Below, piece after piece: positions 12,003 through 61,490 of a stretch of DNA of 64,000 nt. The stretch comes from Molanna angustata (taxonomy: Eukaryota; Arthropoda; Insecta; Trichoptera; Molannidae): the NCBI GenBank assembly GCA_963576475.1, contig OY754964.1, positions 6,314,149-6,378,148 on the forward strand. The letters run 5' to 3'. Each line of letters opens with the position of its first letter. The stretch's first letter is position 1. The position numbers and the translations under genes are program-made. The notes beneath the pieces are model-generated. The model saw nothing but the letters and a program-made list of their open reading frames with translations. It did no database searches and was not told where the DNA came from.

Positions 12003-12596
12003 AAAACGAGTGGATTGGGGCCAACACTGTACTCCTCATTATCAAGTCACTCCATAAAGTAGGTATTCAATTTTTGTATGGTAATTTTTCAACATTTTCA
12101 TGAAATGAGTTTGTTCAATTAGTTTTAAATGAAATATTTATATTATGAAAACTTGATATTTCTTCGATGCCATTTTATGAAAGTGATTTGTCTTTTTACC
12201 AATTTGAAAATTAAAATTTGAACCAATTTGAAAATAAAAGTTTCCTGAGCTTGGGTCACTTTGAAATATTTGACAGTTAAAAATATTGAAAAACACTATT
12301 CAGATATCCTTCAAAATCTAATGGGGTCTAAGTGAGTATTATTAGATATACAAATTTGCAAAATTCGAAAATAATCTAATGAGTATTTTAGTCTTTGATC
12401 GATAAAGTAAAAAATACACGCCGTACATATCACATAGAATATAGCATATATACACATATATATTGTGATGAAACTTTCAGAATACAATCTCAGCATGATA
12501 CTTACTAGTTGATAATCTGCAATAAAAAAATAGCCTTAAAAATTGCGAAATCATAACACCCCACTATATGCCCTTGGGTTAGTGAGGAGTAAAAAA
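12003..12596 (-). repeat. Family A interspersed repeat, copy A2
   Basis: It runs from AAAACGAGTGGATTGGGGCC to TTAGTGAGGAGTAAAAAATA, the reverse complement of A1. Together they form an inverted pair of about 580-bp arms. Confidence 0.75.
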
Positions 12597-12630
12597 TAAT
12601 GAAAGCCCATATGCTATTACTAAGGAGAGG

Positions 12631-13770
12631 ATGAGTGAGCAACTGCCCGCCAGAAGAGTCCTTCACTATAGACCAGATGAAAAAGCACGCGAAATAGTTT
12701 CCTCTGTAGATTCAGTTAATTTTATCAACCATGGGGGAGTAGCAATTATATCCAACGATCAATTTAGAATTCAAAATATTTCAATTAAAAAAACATATCA
12801 AACTTTTGAATACGTGGGGTGTCAAATTTCAGCAAATGGGGCATCTATAATTATAATAACAATTTACCGGCCGGGATCTAAGTCTGCAACTAATTCATTT
12901 TTACACGACTTTTCTTCTTTTCTAGAACAGCTTATCATTTACTCATGTCCTGTTTTATTAGTTGGAGATCTAAAGGTACATTTTGAAAAATATACAGACA
13001 GTATCACTATTAAATTAAACAGAATTATAAATGATTTTGGCTATGTACAATGGGTAGATTCACCAACCCATGATGCAGGTGGTATTTTGGATGTAGCTAT
13101 GTCACATAAAGATTTGAAACCCGAGTTATGTCAAGTGATAGATATTGGCCTATCTGATCACAGACTTGTTGTCATCAAAGTAAAATTTTCCCTTTCGCCT
13201 CCAGTCTATAAAGCTGTGTCAAGTAGAGACTGGAAAAAGTTTACTTCGGAAGATTTTACGCTTGAACTTAAAAAATCATCTTTGTGTGACACTGATCTTA
13301 TCTCAAGTGCCTCCCTGGATAGCATAATAACTTTGTATAGCCATACATTATCCTATTTAATTGACGATTTTGCTCCAACTAAAACTAAAATAGTCCGAAA
13401 GCGACCCAACGATAGTAGATGGTTTGACTCTGAATGTCGCGAGAGTAAAAAGGAAATGAGAAAACTCGAAAGACGGTATAAAAAACTCAAAACACCTTTG
13501 AGCCGACAAGAATGGCTCGCCTCGCAAAAAAGATACAGAGATATAACCAAAAACAAAAAGGCCTCCTACTGGATACATAAAATTGAATCTGATAAAGACG
13601 ACCCAAAAAAGCTGTGGCAAAACCTGGATATGGTGAGAGAAAAAGATATTTCAGCATTAAAAACATCTCTAAATGCACAAAATTTTGCTAACTTTTTCTC
13701 CAAAAAAGTAGAAAATATTCGCAATTCTGTAAGCACTTCAAATAAAACATCTATTGAAAGTGGACTGTAA
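12631..13770 (+). pseudogene. L2-like ORF2, endonuclease half, ends at an in-frame TAA
   Basis: From about residue 30 the frame follows the LINE endonuclease: HGGVAIISND, IYRPGSKS, PVLLVGDLKVHFEK, and GLSDHRLVVIKV. The N-terminal part with the first catalytic Asn and Glu is missing through 5' truncation. The GD-L-N motif normally has Asn; here the codon is AAG (Lys), which should disable cleavage. A basic linker region (KKEMRKLERRYKKL) leads towards the RT. TAA at 13768-13770 stops the frame, but the RT continues in the same frame 15 bases on. Confidence 0.8.
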
Positions 13771-13785
13771 AGAACATATGCAAAA

Positions 13786-15384
13786 ATGGAAATGCTCCAA
13801 GCAGTAACCGAGGAAGAAGTATCAAAAATGATAATGGCCTGTCAAAATAAGCAATGCACACTAGATCCTATTCCAACATGGCTCTTGAAAAGCTGCGTAA
13901 ATGAATTGGTTCCTGTTATAACCAGAATAATTAATCTTTCGATGATCGAAACAATGAGAGTTCCAAAAATTCTAAAAACTTCTATCATAACACCCATTTT
14001 AAAGAAGTCAAATCTGGATCCGGAAGATGCTGGAAACTACAGGCCAATTTCCAATTTACCAGTGCTTTCAAAATTACTTGAAAGAGCAGTTGTAAATCAA
14101 ATGACGCAGTATTTAAAAGAACACGATCTGTTTCCGAAAAAACAATCAGCGTACAGACAAAATCACTCTACTGAAACTGTACTAATGAGAATACTGTCCG
14201 ATCTCATTGAAGGAATTGAATCTGGGAATATTGCTCAAGTGTCAATTCTTGACATGAGTGCCGCTTTTGATACTGTTGATCACGAAATTCTCCTTCGACT
14301 CTTGGAACGCGAATACGGAATTTGTGGAAGTTTTCTAAAATGGATGACCTCATATATTTCAGGAAGATGCCAGTCTGTGAGGATAAATAATAATACGTCT
14401 TTACCGGAAATTGTAAAGTTTGGAGTGCCTCAGGGATCGGTGCTCGGACCAATTTTATTTATTTTATACATAAAACAACTTGATAATATAATTCAAAATC
14501 AAGGATTTGACTCTTTCGCTTACGCTGACGACCGCTTGTTATTCAAATTTTGTAGTCCCATGAACAAAAACCGTCTGGAAGTGGATACTGCTGAGTGCAT
14601 CGAAAAAGTCGCTACGTGGATGTCTCATAACAAGCTAAAATTAAACCCAACAAAAACAGAGTTTATGTGGGTAGCTTCACCACGGCGACAGCACCTCATT
14701 GAAAGTACTCCTATTAACATCAACGGAGAAAAACTCTTGCCGTCTGCAAGTGTCAAGTTTTTGGGTGTACACTTAGACAATAAGTTGTCTCTTGAAGTGC
14801 AAATCTCTAAAACAGTCAGTTCATGCTTTTTCCAACTAAGACAACTGAAAAACATTCGTCGAAGCCTGCCCAAAAATGAGACAAAAACACTTATAAATGC
14901 TTTCGTTGTGTCTCGGCTAGATTACTGTAATGGCATCTATGATGGATTGCCAAAGTATCAGCTCGATAGATTACAGATGGTGTTTAATGCAGCGGCAAGG
15001 CTCATTTATGGAGCGGAAAAACGATGTCACATAACTCCACTACTTAACGAATTGCATTGGTTGAAGTGTCCAGAGCGAGTTGACTACAAAATCTGCTTAA
15101 CGGTGTTTAATGCTTTAAATAACCTAGCACCACAATACATACAAGAGCTGTGTCAGAGAAAAGATCTCTCTGGGAGGCATCTCACACTTAGGTCTTCTGG
15201 ATCACAGAGTACCAACTCTCTAAAGGAGTTGGACAGAGCCAATAGGGCGGCTTACTATGATCGATGCTTTGGTGTGAGTGGTCCTATAAAGTGGAATAAA
15301 TTGCCTCTAGATGTCCGCAGTGCAAATAGTAAGAGTACTTTCTCTAAAGGACTGAAAACAGTTTTGTTTCGTAGAGCAATATAA
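13786..15384 (+). pseudogene. L2-like ORF2, reverse transcriptase half
   Basis: Same frame as 12631-13770. RT motifs in order are GNYRPISNLPVLSKLLE, SAYRQNHSTET, SILDMSAAFDTVDHEIL (motif A), FGVPQGSVLGPILFILYI (motif B), FAYADDRLLF (motif C), then the SVKFLGVHLDNKLS thumb motif and a C-terminal domain with LNNLAPQYIQEL. All three catalytic aspartates are present. Apart from the single TAA, the two halves would be one continuous frame of about 918 codons, so this is a fairly young copy. Confidence 0.85.
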
Positions 15385-15476
15385 TATCTATCTAAATAAC
15401 AGTGCCCTTGGAATAATCTTGAATCATTAAACGGCGCTATACAAATTATTATTATTATTATTATTATTATTAGACC

Positions 15477-15650
15477 AGAGGGTGTGAGGCGTAGGGGGAG
15501 GCCCAAGTTGAGATGGACGGACTGCGTCCAGGGGGACCTGGACTCTTTGGGCGTGGTCAATTGGAGACAAGGAGCCGCTGACAGATCGGAATGGCGAAGA
15601 CATCTTTTGGAAGCCAGGTCCCACCTTGGGATGTGGAGCTGATGATGATG
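15477..15650 (+). mobile_element. LINE C-terminal fragment next to the L2 tail
   Basis: Reads RPEGVRRRGRPKLRWTDCV then DRSEWRRHLLEARSHLG and stop, followed by a (GATGAT)n tail. It is the same kind of C-terminus as at 10053-10247, from a different LINE than the L2 element it abuts. Confidence 0.65.
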
Positions 15651-16049
15651 ATTATGCTATTACTTATCCCTTTAATCATATCCAATTAGGTACCTAGGTA
15701 GCATAAAGATAAATCTAGCTCTGCTTAGCAGTTAGCTTGTTTTCTGATTTTGTTATTTTCTATTATGTGTTGGCTATACATAATATTATGTTATATTATG
15801 GATTCCCTATATATTCTAGATCTTGATCTTTTCACATCCCTAAAATAATATTTCACGAAGTCACTGAACAAGGTATCTCATATTGGACGAATATCAATAA
15901 AATGAGGATATTGGAACACAATTGTGAACTATGATCTATTTCCTCATTGACGTACTGATCACACTTTGTTCAGGTGAATTTGGTCTTTAATCTTAAGACG
16001 CAATAGAAAAATATGTGATATTAATTAAAAAAAATAATTATCAACATTT
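15651..16049. other. No gene or repeat recognised
   Basis: AT-rich intergenic sequence. Confidence 0.4.
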
Positions 16050-16631
16050 TTCTTATTTATTGCAGATTATCAACTAGTATCATGCAATTTGGAGATTAAG
16101 TATTAAACTATAAAGTCTTCTTACATATTGTGTATGTATATGCGACTGCCATACAAATTGTATGAAGCGATGTCTACACTAAATTCAATTTTTATAAGAA
16201 TTGTTAAAAAAATTGAGATATACTCGTTTTACTCTGAGGTGTACTAATATTTTTTTTATAGCAAATTAAATTATCTCGTTGGGAGGTTTCGGCTTTTTTC
16301 GATATTTTTAAAAACTTAAAGTATAAAAGTATAAAAGTTTTGTAGGCCTATTACTGTTTATATATTCTGAAATTTCGGGCTCTGTAAATTGAGCGGATCA
16401 AAAGTTAGAATTACACATAATACAGACACACTAAATGTTCTACTCCGAATTCTGAGTAAATCCGTATATAGAACATATATGTTGCGAAGCCTCTAAGTTG
16501 GTGTTTTTTTACTTCAAAGTTGGAAAAACCCTGAAAAATATAGACCCTGCATACAATCTCGCGTATCCTGGCTTGATACTTTGTCGATATGTTAAGAGAA
16601 CAAAGTTCTCTTGAACAAATCGACAGTTGGA
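16050..16631 (-). mobile_element. Helitron-like element H1, 3'-truncated, with a family A scrap
   Basis: The minus strand starts TCCAACTGTCGATTTGTTCA at 16631 and follows the family order but breaks at about 16085. There it is joined to a 35-bp piece of family A (GCAGATTATCAACTAGTATC). The AC-rich microsatellite is shortened compared with other copies. Confidence 0.75.
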
Positions 16632-16636
16632 ATATA

Positions 16637-16721
16637 CTAGATGTCGGAATCAAAACGTCTAAAATCCCCCGGAAAATGATTCACTTCGATTCATACAAAA
16701 TTTGCTAACTACGACATCTAG
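16637..16721. mobile_element. Mariner-like MITE, internally deleted copy F1
   Basis: Terminal inverted repeats CTAGATGTCG and CGACATCTAG are flanked on both sides by TA. The 85-bp element shares its right half (GATTCATACAAAATTTGC) with the larger copy at 17773-18062. Confidence 0.7.
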
Positions 16722-16738
16722 TATAGGCATTATAATAA

Positions 16739-17752
16739 CTAGTTGCATGTAACACATGAGATCCAACTGTCGATAGCGATAGTATGTATAGTTGAAGAAT
16801 AAGTACCAAACAATAATCCCATAAATACAAATTATTTAATATTTTAAGATATTTGATTTTCTATACAACACATGTACCTACATATGTATGTATGTCAAGA
16901 TAGGATAGTATGGAGGTCAGTCCTTTGATCCTACCCAGAATATGAAAACAGAATGATGGTATGTATGTATGTTTGGAGATTAGTATCAAACAATTAAGCC
17001 TTCTTAGATATTGTGTGTAGGCGATTGCCATACAAATTGTATGAAGCAATGTCGTCACTAAATTCAATTTTTATAAAAATTATTAAAAAAAAATTGAGAT
17101 GTGCTAATACAATGTTAATATTTTTTATATAAAATTTAATTGTCTAGTTGGGGTGTTTCGGCTTTTTTTGATATTTTTAAAAAATTTGGAAATATAGGCA
17201 GTTAAACTCATAAATTTATCATAAAAAATATTTTTCTTAATAAAAAATGTTTGAGAAACCCTGGAATTTAAAAAAAAAAAATTTGAGATTTTGTATTTGT
17301 CTATCTTTATACCAATTTTCAGCGTTCTAGCTTTTATGGTTTCTGAGATATATGGAAAAATAAACCAAAATTTCAAAAGTTGATAACCCCTGACTGAAAC
17401 AAAAATTCACACTTCTGAGTATAAAAGTATTGTAGGCCTATAACTGTTTATATATTCTAAAAATTTGGGCTCTGTAAATTGAGCGGATCAAAAGTTATAA
17501 GGGGGGGGACGGACACACAGACAGACAGACACACAGACACACACACACACAAAACTCACATAAAATGTTCTACTCCGAATTCTGAGTAAATCCATGTATG
17601 GGAACATATATGCTGCGAGGCCTCTAGTTGGTGTTATTAGCTTGCAAAAAGTCCACTACACCATACAAAATTTTCCTTCGTACACGCATCTTGGCTTAAT
17701 AATGTCGATTCATTAAGAGAATTGAATTCTCATGAACGAATCGACAGTTGGA
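16739..17752 (-). mobile_element. Helitron-like element H2, both ends present
   Basis: On the minus strand it runs from TCCAACTGTCGATTCGTTCA (17752) to the 3' end CATGTGTTACATGCAACTAG followed by host T. The 3' end has the hairpin CATGT-GTT-ACATG just before CTAG. An inverted copy of the 5' end (ATCGACAGTTGGA) lies about 30 bp from the 3' end, and an ACAC/GACA microsatellite is at 17510-17560. No protein is encoded. Confidence 0.8.
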
Positions 17753-17772
17753 AAATCTATGATTATAATATA

Positions 17773-18062
17773 CTAGATGTAGGTAGTACTCCGTGCAATA
17801 AGTGAGTCATGGTATATCGCGCGTTTGATTTCTTGGTTGGCTACATATTAAAGTTTTCCAATCATTTCAACACTTCCTAGATAACTGTTCTCTAAATCTC
17901 AATGAACGAAGCGTTTTTTTCGACAAATAAATCCGAAAACAATTCTCATTAGTCGTTATTATCTATAGAAAAACGATATGGTCTGTGAATTTTGTTGTCA
18001 AAAGTCCCGCGGAAAAAAACCTCATTTCGATTCATACAAAATTTGCCAACTTCGAAATCTAG
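17773..18062. mobile_element. Mariner-like MITE, longer copy F2
   Basis: CTAGATGTAG at the left and CGAAATCTAG at the right form imperfect terminal repeats, with TA on each side (17771-17772, 18063-18064). 290 bp, non-coding. Confidence 0.65.
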
Positions 18063-18229
18063 TATGTATTATGTATATGAAAATCTATGGGTAATACAGA
18101 TAGCAACAACAAGAAAAAAAAATCTTTTAATCCAGAAGAAACAATAACCCCAAAAAAATGACAGTTGACAGTTGGAAATATACACGCGTAGTGTCGAAAT
18201 GAACTGCGCTGAAAAAAATGCGTATTCGC

Positions 18230-18600
18230 GTTTCTCGCGCCCGGAGACAGCGGAGCCACGAGGGTCTGCCTCGATGTACCGGGGATGAACGTCATAGCAC
18301 CAATCCATGGATATGCTGCCGCGGTCCTGTGGAGTAGCAGATTCTACATCGGAAAAGGATCCGATACTTTGAGCCGTGTTCATCCTGGAGCTGCAGTCTG
18401 CAGTGTAACTCTTGAGTCCTGGCGTCCTGAGGACACCTGCCCAGAGTGGCTGCATGTGTTCCAGATGCAACCACTCGACCAGCATCTGCTGCTGTCTAGG
18501 GAAAGGGGAGCATTTCTCCGGTATCCTGTCCCCATCAGCCAACGTTGACGTCCATCCTGGCATTGGGCGTGCCCATTCATGGCCATGAAGAGAAAAAAAA
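18230..18600. other. GC-rich block of unknown nature
   Basis: About 370 bp with clearly higher GC than anything around it. Both strands have open frames: + 18285-18548 (87 codons) and - 18069-18608 (179 codons). I do not recognise either product and see no domain motif. It may be an exon of an unannotated transcript, part of a retroelement 5' region, or inserted DNA. It lies between the F2 MITE and family A copy A3, about 2.3 kb upstream of the SLC38A9 start. Confidence 0.4.
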
Positions 18601-18654
18601 TGTGACAAGTTTTTTTTACCTACGACCTAATTTACTGACCATAAAATTTATTTT

Positions 18655-19390
18655 AATATTTTTTACTCCTTACTAACCCGAGGGGATATAGTGGGGAGTT
18701 ATGATTTCACAATTTTTAAGGCTATTTTTTTATTGCAGATTATCAACTAGGTAGTATCATGCTGAGATTGTATTCTGAAAGTTTCATCACAATGTATGTG
18801 CTGTGTACTATTTGCAATGTGCTACGTACGGCGTGTTTATTTTACTTTATCAATTTAATATTAAAATACTCATTTGGTTCTTTTCAAATTTTGCAAATTT
18901 CTATATCTAATATTCGGTTAGACCCCATTAGTTTTTTTTTAACTGTTAAATATTTCAAAGTGATCCCAAGCTCAGGAAACGTAAAATTCGAAATTTTCAT
19001 TTTCAAATTGGTAAAAAGGCACATCACTTTCATAAAGTGGCATTGAAGAATTAACAAGTTCTCATAATAAAATATTTAAATCAAAAATAATTTAACAAAC
19101 TCTTTTCATGAAAAAGTTTCCATACAGAATTTGAATACTTTATGAAGTGACTTGTTAGTGAAAAGTTTAGCGTTAGCCACAACCCACTCGTTTTCTGATA
19201 TTTTCGTTCTGTCTGTTGTTTGACAATATTTATTATAGTCAGACCACTGTTTCATTTTTATGTGATCGGACATTTAACAGACAAAATTGACTCAATTACA
19301 GAGAGCTTCTCCTCTACGTGTTCAGGGGAGGGTATCAATCCACTCGGTATTTTTACCCAGGTCATCAACTAACGCAACATACAGCAGGGC
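18655..19390 (+). repeat. Family A repeat with extra flank, copy A3
   Basis: The core (18655-19195) matches A1. It continues about 200 bp further (GATATTTTCGTTCTGTCTG, GTGATCGGACATTTAACAGA, GTGTTCAGGGGAGGGTATCA), an extension shared only with the inverted copy at 27830-28670. Arms of this pair are about 700 bp. Confidence 0.75.
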
Positions 19391-19733
19391 ACCAATTAAC
19401 GCAACAATCGTTTTATGTAGTAAACCGAAAATTATCATGATTCATTCATAAGTCTTGGACAGTAAAAGCTATGATTAGAAATTCAACAATTGATTGATAA
19501 AATCGATAAAAATATCGAAAATTTTCGCTGCTCAAAATGTTCCGCAAACAATTTTGAAGTCTTTGGGTACTTGTTAAGACTGTTAAGAGGCAACTTATTT
19601 GTTAAGATTGTTAAGAGGTTATAGTAGGCTAAATAGTATATTTTGAAAAAAAAAATTCTCCAGTAGGTACCCTCAAAAGATACGTCTTTGAAATAAATAA
19701 AAGTTTGTATTTACATCTTTATTCTATTGCATG

Positions 19734-19783
19734 AGTTTTTTGAAAGTTGAATTTGTTTAAACAAATTCAACTTTCAAAAAACT
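19734..19783. repeat. Perfect 50-bp palindrome
   Basis: Two 25-base arms meet at GTTTAAAC with no loop: AGTTTTTTGAAAGTTGAATT is the left outer part and its exact complement closes the right. A short tandem (TTTTTATTGTAAGTAACTAA, two units) follows. Confidence 0.95.
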
Positions 19784-20906
19784 TTTTTTTATTGTAAGTA
19801 ACTAAATTTTTTATTGTAAGTAACTAACAAACTACAAGGCCTATAAAGTAGATTTTTACTTCAATCGAAAGTAAATATTAAAATTTACCCGCAGAGTTTT
19901 TTTTTACTATTTTAATATTTTAATTACTCTTCTTGCTATTTAAAGAAATACTGTATATTTAACTTTTTCTTCATGAAAAAATATTAATTATATAATACAT
20001 CACAGATTTGGTAATTTTTCGTTTTTCATACATTAGAAGGTTTCATACATTAGTGTGCATATTTGTGTAGGTACATCCGTATGCCCAAGGTATACAAGGG
20101 CCTTAAAGGAAAGCTTAATTTGGTAAGGGTGGTATTTCAAAATGCTTCTTAGACAATCCTAAGTTCCTGATGCATAAGTTGTCTTACAATAGGTATTTCC
20201 AATACCTACAAACTATATTTTGTAGTACGATCAAGTGACAGAACAGTAACATTTAGCATCTTCAAAAATGGTTTGGCTCTAAAATCCTGCAGGCTTGAAG
20301 TAAAGTCATCAGAATTGATATTATTTTGATTAGAATGAAGTTCATTTAACAATTTGTAAGGCGGATGTGAGTAAAAAACTACTCCTAACCCAATCGTAGG
20401 TACGGATGTTGCCTTATCAGAGTCAAATCATCACGTACGCAGCAGATCGTAGGTACAAAAATACAAAAAGACGTAATTGACACGATATTTCAAAATGGCG
20501 TCAAATAGTAGCACGTGCTCCGAATTATAGTAAAACACTCATTTTCCATTTGTCACACAACATACCGACGATGAACTGTCATAATGCCGCCGAAATCAAA
20601 TGTACATTACTATTATACAATTATCAACTCACACAAATATCACAAATGTTACATTTGTGATGAAATAATAAATATGTTTTCTGACACTTAAAGATTATGA
20701 TAATATTAATAATATAATGTATGTTCTTTAGGTCAAAGACTAACATACTATTCTGCGATGTGTGTTGTTGTGCGTAGTGACAATCTAACGACATTTTGTT
20801 AATCAAATTCGCTGTGACAAATTTTATTCGGTGAAGAAAAATACGTTCTATTTGGTTCTGTTGCTACTTGCTAGACAGTTTCGTTGGTCTGTGTTATTTT
20901 GTCGCG
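19784..20906 (+). promoter_or_regulatory. SLC38A9 upstream region, candidate promoter and 5' UTR
   Basis: The transcription start cannot be placed. The 300 bp before the ATG are less repetitive than the surroundings. A CACGTG E-box core lies at 20512-20517, about 390 bp upstream of the start codon. Lysosomal genes of animals often carry such boxes (CLEAR elements, bound by TFEB/MITF proteins), but only the six-base core matches here. Confidence 0.4.
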
Positions 20907-58216
<37,310 letters not shown>

Positions 58217-61200
58217 AGAGATTGAGCTGCTCCCTTAGATAATGTTCAACGAGAAAACTGAGAAATGGCAACGGAAGCTACTACGAGCTTGGAAACTCTG
58301 AATTAGAAAAATGATTACAGAAATATTGCTTTCGAAGATATATACATATAACTTTAAAGAAAGCTACATAAAGCTACTTACATATTGAATTTTGAGAACT
58401 GTACTTATTTGCGATGAAGACACAATCATTTTTATTTCTACGTAGAGTGAAATATGTTTATTCCCTGAAAGGATAATATTTAAAGACATTTCTGATTTTC
58501 TAGTGAAATTTTTAAAGGATGACTCCTTGTTCTTTTAACTCACAGCTGTGATCTCAAGAATTACGTGTCAATGAACAAATTATTTGATGTAAATAAGTGT
58601 AATTTATTTATATAAAACCTATATATTAAGTAGACAATTTTAGTTAGAACGAATAATGATTGTGAATTATAAAAATGTGAAGTGTGTAAACTACTATTTG
58701 ATTAAAATAATATTATATGAAGCAACATATTCTATTCGAAGGATATAATACGCGTGTGAATGTAACATTGATATCATTTTTACAAAGATAACAACGATCA
58801 GTTACGTTTATTGTGGTATTTGTATATCGTGAAAGTGCACACTTGTGAATTTGCCAAAATACTAAAGACAAAATCAGGATAAAAGTATTTTTGCAATCTG
58901 AATACCATATTTTGTAAAAATTGAAATTTGATTCAATTCTGTAATGGTTATTTATATTTGAATTCTAATATTTATAAGATTGTTGCCAAAGAATATTTTA
59001 GTTATTTTGAATAGTATAATTAATTTGTAAATACCAAATGCTTACTAATAAATTGAAAACTTGTAAAGAAAAATTGTTTCAGACAGTGACAATTTTCAAA
59101 TTTACATAGTTATGTTTAATTAAGACACTGGTGCCTTTTTTCTAATAATGAAATTAGTCATTTGTATTTAGGTGCAATGTAATGAAATTATTTTTGGCTG
59201 TGCGATAAAATGTAAATATTCCATTTGACAAAAAAAAAACAGTTATATGTTATGAAAAGAAAAAATATTTTTGTAACAATTTATTTGTGAAAATATTATT
59301 TAACAATAAGTAACAAAAGGATAATAAAACATTCAAAACAAACAATAATTGCCTTATCTTTGGAGTTCATTTTTAATTCAATAGTGAAGACATGTTAGAG
59401 GAATTTGAGGTAAAATAATAATTGATAACAATTATTTGTTCGACAAGTGTATCACAAAACATTAGCGTATGAGGCAATCTACATGCAAGAACTAAGTATG
59501 TAATAAAAATCTAATTAATTGACACATAAACCATTTTTGGAAATGGCTGCTAAACAATAAAAAAAAAAGAATTTTAAATGGCTGTTAGACTAAATAATTC
59601 TGTGATATTTAATATATTTCAGTTTTATACTTTATTGAGAATATGTAAACATATAAAAAAAATTGTGATTTTTATAATTTTAAATAAAATTTCATAATCA
59701 TGAAATTTAATTTCCACTTAGTTAACAAAAATACAATAGCAACAATTTAACTATACACAAAGAATATTACATATTGAGATACACGGAAAAATAAAATTGG
59801 CAAGAAATTGGCAGTTCACAACACTCAGACTTTAAAGTATGCCTCTTTGAGAATGCATATCTGAGCTGTTTCTCAAATTTCCTCACTAAAGATTCAGATA
59901 ACTCAAGATTCAGCTTTAACAAAAATTAAATTTAATTTATTTTGGACTAAATAAAATAATTTTGTTAAACATTTGTAGAAAATTTGTTAAACATTAATTG
60001 TAGAGCAGTTGTGTATTGTTTTTTGTATAATAATATTTAAAATTTGGTGGGTACTAGTAAAAGCTAATAAAAGAAAATAAAACACTATATTTTAAATAAA
60101 AAAATATCAGGATTAGTTAAAATTTAATAAAGATCACAAAAACTGTCAATAAATAAATACATGCTGTACATATACATTTATATGCATAAATATGTAAATA
60201 TACATAATTTTATAATATTTTTACAAATAATAAGCACATACTTGAAGTAGTATTCAATCTTGTTTCATTATACAAATGAAAAACAGATTTATAGATGCAG
60301 TAATATACACTATAAATTAGTAAAAATTATTGAAATAAGAGTACTTACTCGTTAATTATAGGGGCCAAGTGCATTGAAACGAAAAAAAAATTCTGTATTA
60401 TATAGTATAGCCATTCGGATTTTAAAACCTTGTAAATATAGTTTAAATTTATTTTCTACACAAGAAGCCTGCATAGAAAATATTATAACTGAATTAAATA
60501 GATATTACTCTTTATAAGAGATACAAAATACTGTATTTGGTTATGGATCAAGCAGCTCCTATAATTAACAAGCCCAAACACAAGAAAATATGTAAATGCG
60601 AAAAATATACACTTATAAAGATAATATAAAATATTTACATAGAAATATAAATAATGAAAACATAATATAAGAAACAAAACAGAATATAAACATAAAAAAA
60701 TACATTTATAAAATCGTACAGAGATTCAAATGTGCAATGTTCCATACATGATTTTTTATTGCTGTCAGTTTATTGACAAATAATACAATAAATTATTCAT
60801 CTATCGGTAATATTGGATAAAAAAAATGGCTATTGTTTAATCTTTAATTGGAAATATATACTTTTTAACATAGATAGAATTTACAAGTGATTAGTTTTGG
60901 TTATAAATTAAACAAAGTGATCAGAAGTTTTATTAACTAAAAAATAAAACCAAAATTATCAAAGTAAAAAAAGGTGCAAAAAAATTAAATATCAAAAAGG
61001 GAAATAAAAATATCCTTACGAAAATTGTACAAACCATATGAAAATTGCACACTCTATAGACAAAATAATTACATATAATTGCTTTATATAATATTTATAA
61101 CAATATTATTGCATAAAAATATTCATAAAAAAACATGAAATATTAAACTTACTAACATAACACATATTATATTATATTTGTAATTAATTTACTGTCCAAC

Positions 61201-61329
61201 ATGATATTAATAAACCTGAAATTATTCAAAGATGTTTCAAATAATCTCTTGTGGTGGTTTTGACAGACCACATTGAAATATAAAAGATATTTATTTAGTG
61301 ATTTTTTAAATATTAATTGCATTACTTCT
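58217..61329. other. SLC38A9 3' UTR and tail-to-tail intergenic DNA
   Basis: No coding segment or recognisable repeat in about 3.1 kb of very AT-rich sequence between the convergent SLC38A9 and PGM1 genes. The 3' UTR of each gene must end somewhere here. Confidence 0.6.
59323..59328 (+). promoter_or_regulatory. Candidate SLC38A9 polyadenylation signal
   Basis: AATAAA about 1.1 kb after the stop, with GAGGCAATC-type less AT-rich sequence only later. Other AATAAA words at 59049 and beyond could be used instead. Confidence 0.3.
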
Positions 61330-61490
61330 GAGGTAACTAACAGGATTATGTCAAATATTAAATTGATACACACCTAATAAACAAGTTGCCACATTCTGGA
61401 GACATAAGATGTTTATCGTCTCACAGATTCAGACTGGAAACACTGTGTGTAAATTGTGTTTCCACTTTGGCTCAGATATCTAACTTGGAA
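61330..61490 (-). mobile_element. tRNA-derived SINE, copy S5, partial
   Basis: On the minus strand the body (CAGTCTGAATCTGTGAGACG, CCAGAATGTGGCAACTTG) and tail are kept, but the tRNA head with box B is mostly lost. It may lie in the PGM1 3' UTR. Confidence 0.7.

Larger units (their letters stand above)
12600..15476 (+). mobile_element. L2/CR1-type LINE, 5'-truncated
   Basis: The element carries the second half of an apurinic endonuclease, a complete RT and a C-terminal domain. Its 3' end is GGCGCTATACAAATTATTATT followed by an (ATT)n tail, a hallmark of L2-type elements. It begins directly after family A copy A2, so the exact 5' end is uncertain by some tens of bases. No target duplication was identified. 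Confidence 0.85.

Noticed and set aside
13353..13678. Minus-strand open frames inside the L2 element
   Set aside because: Shadows of the + strand endonuclease/RT frame.
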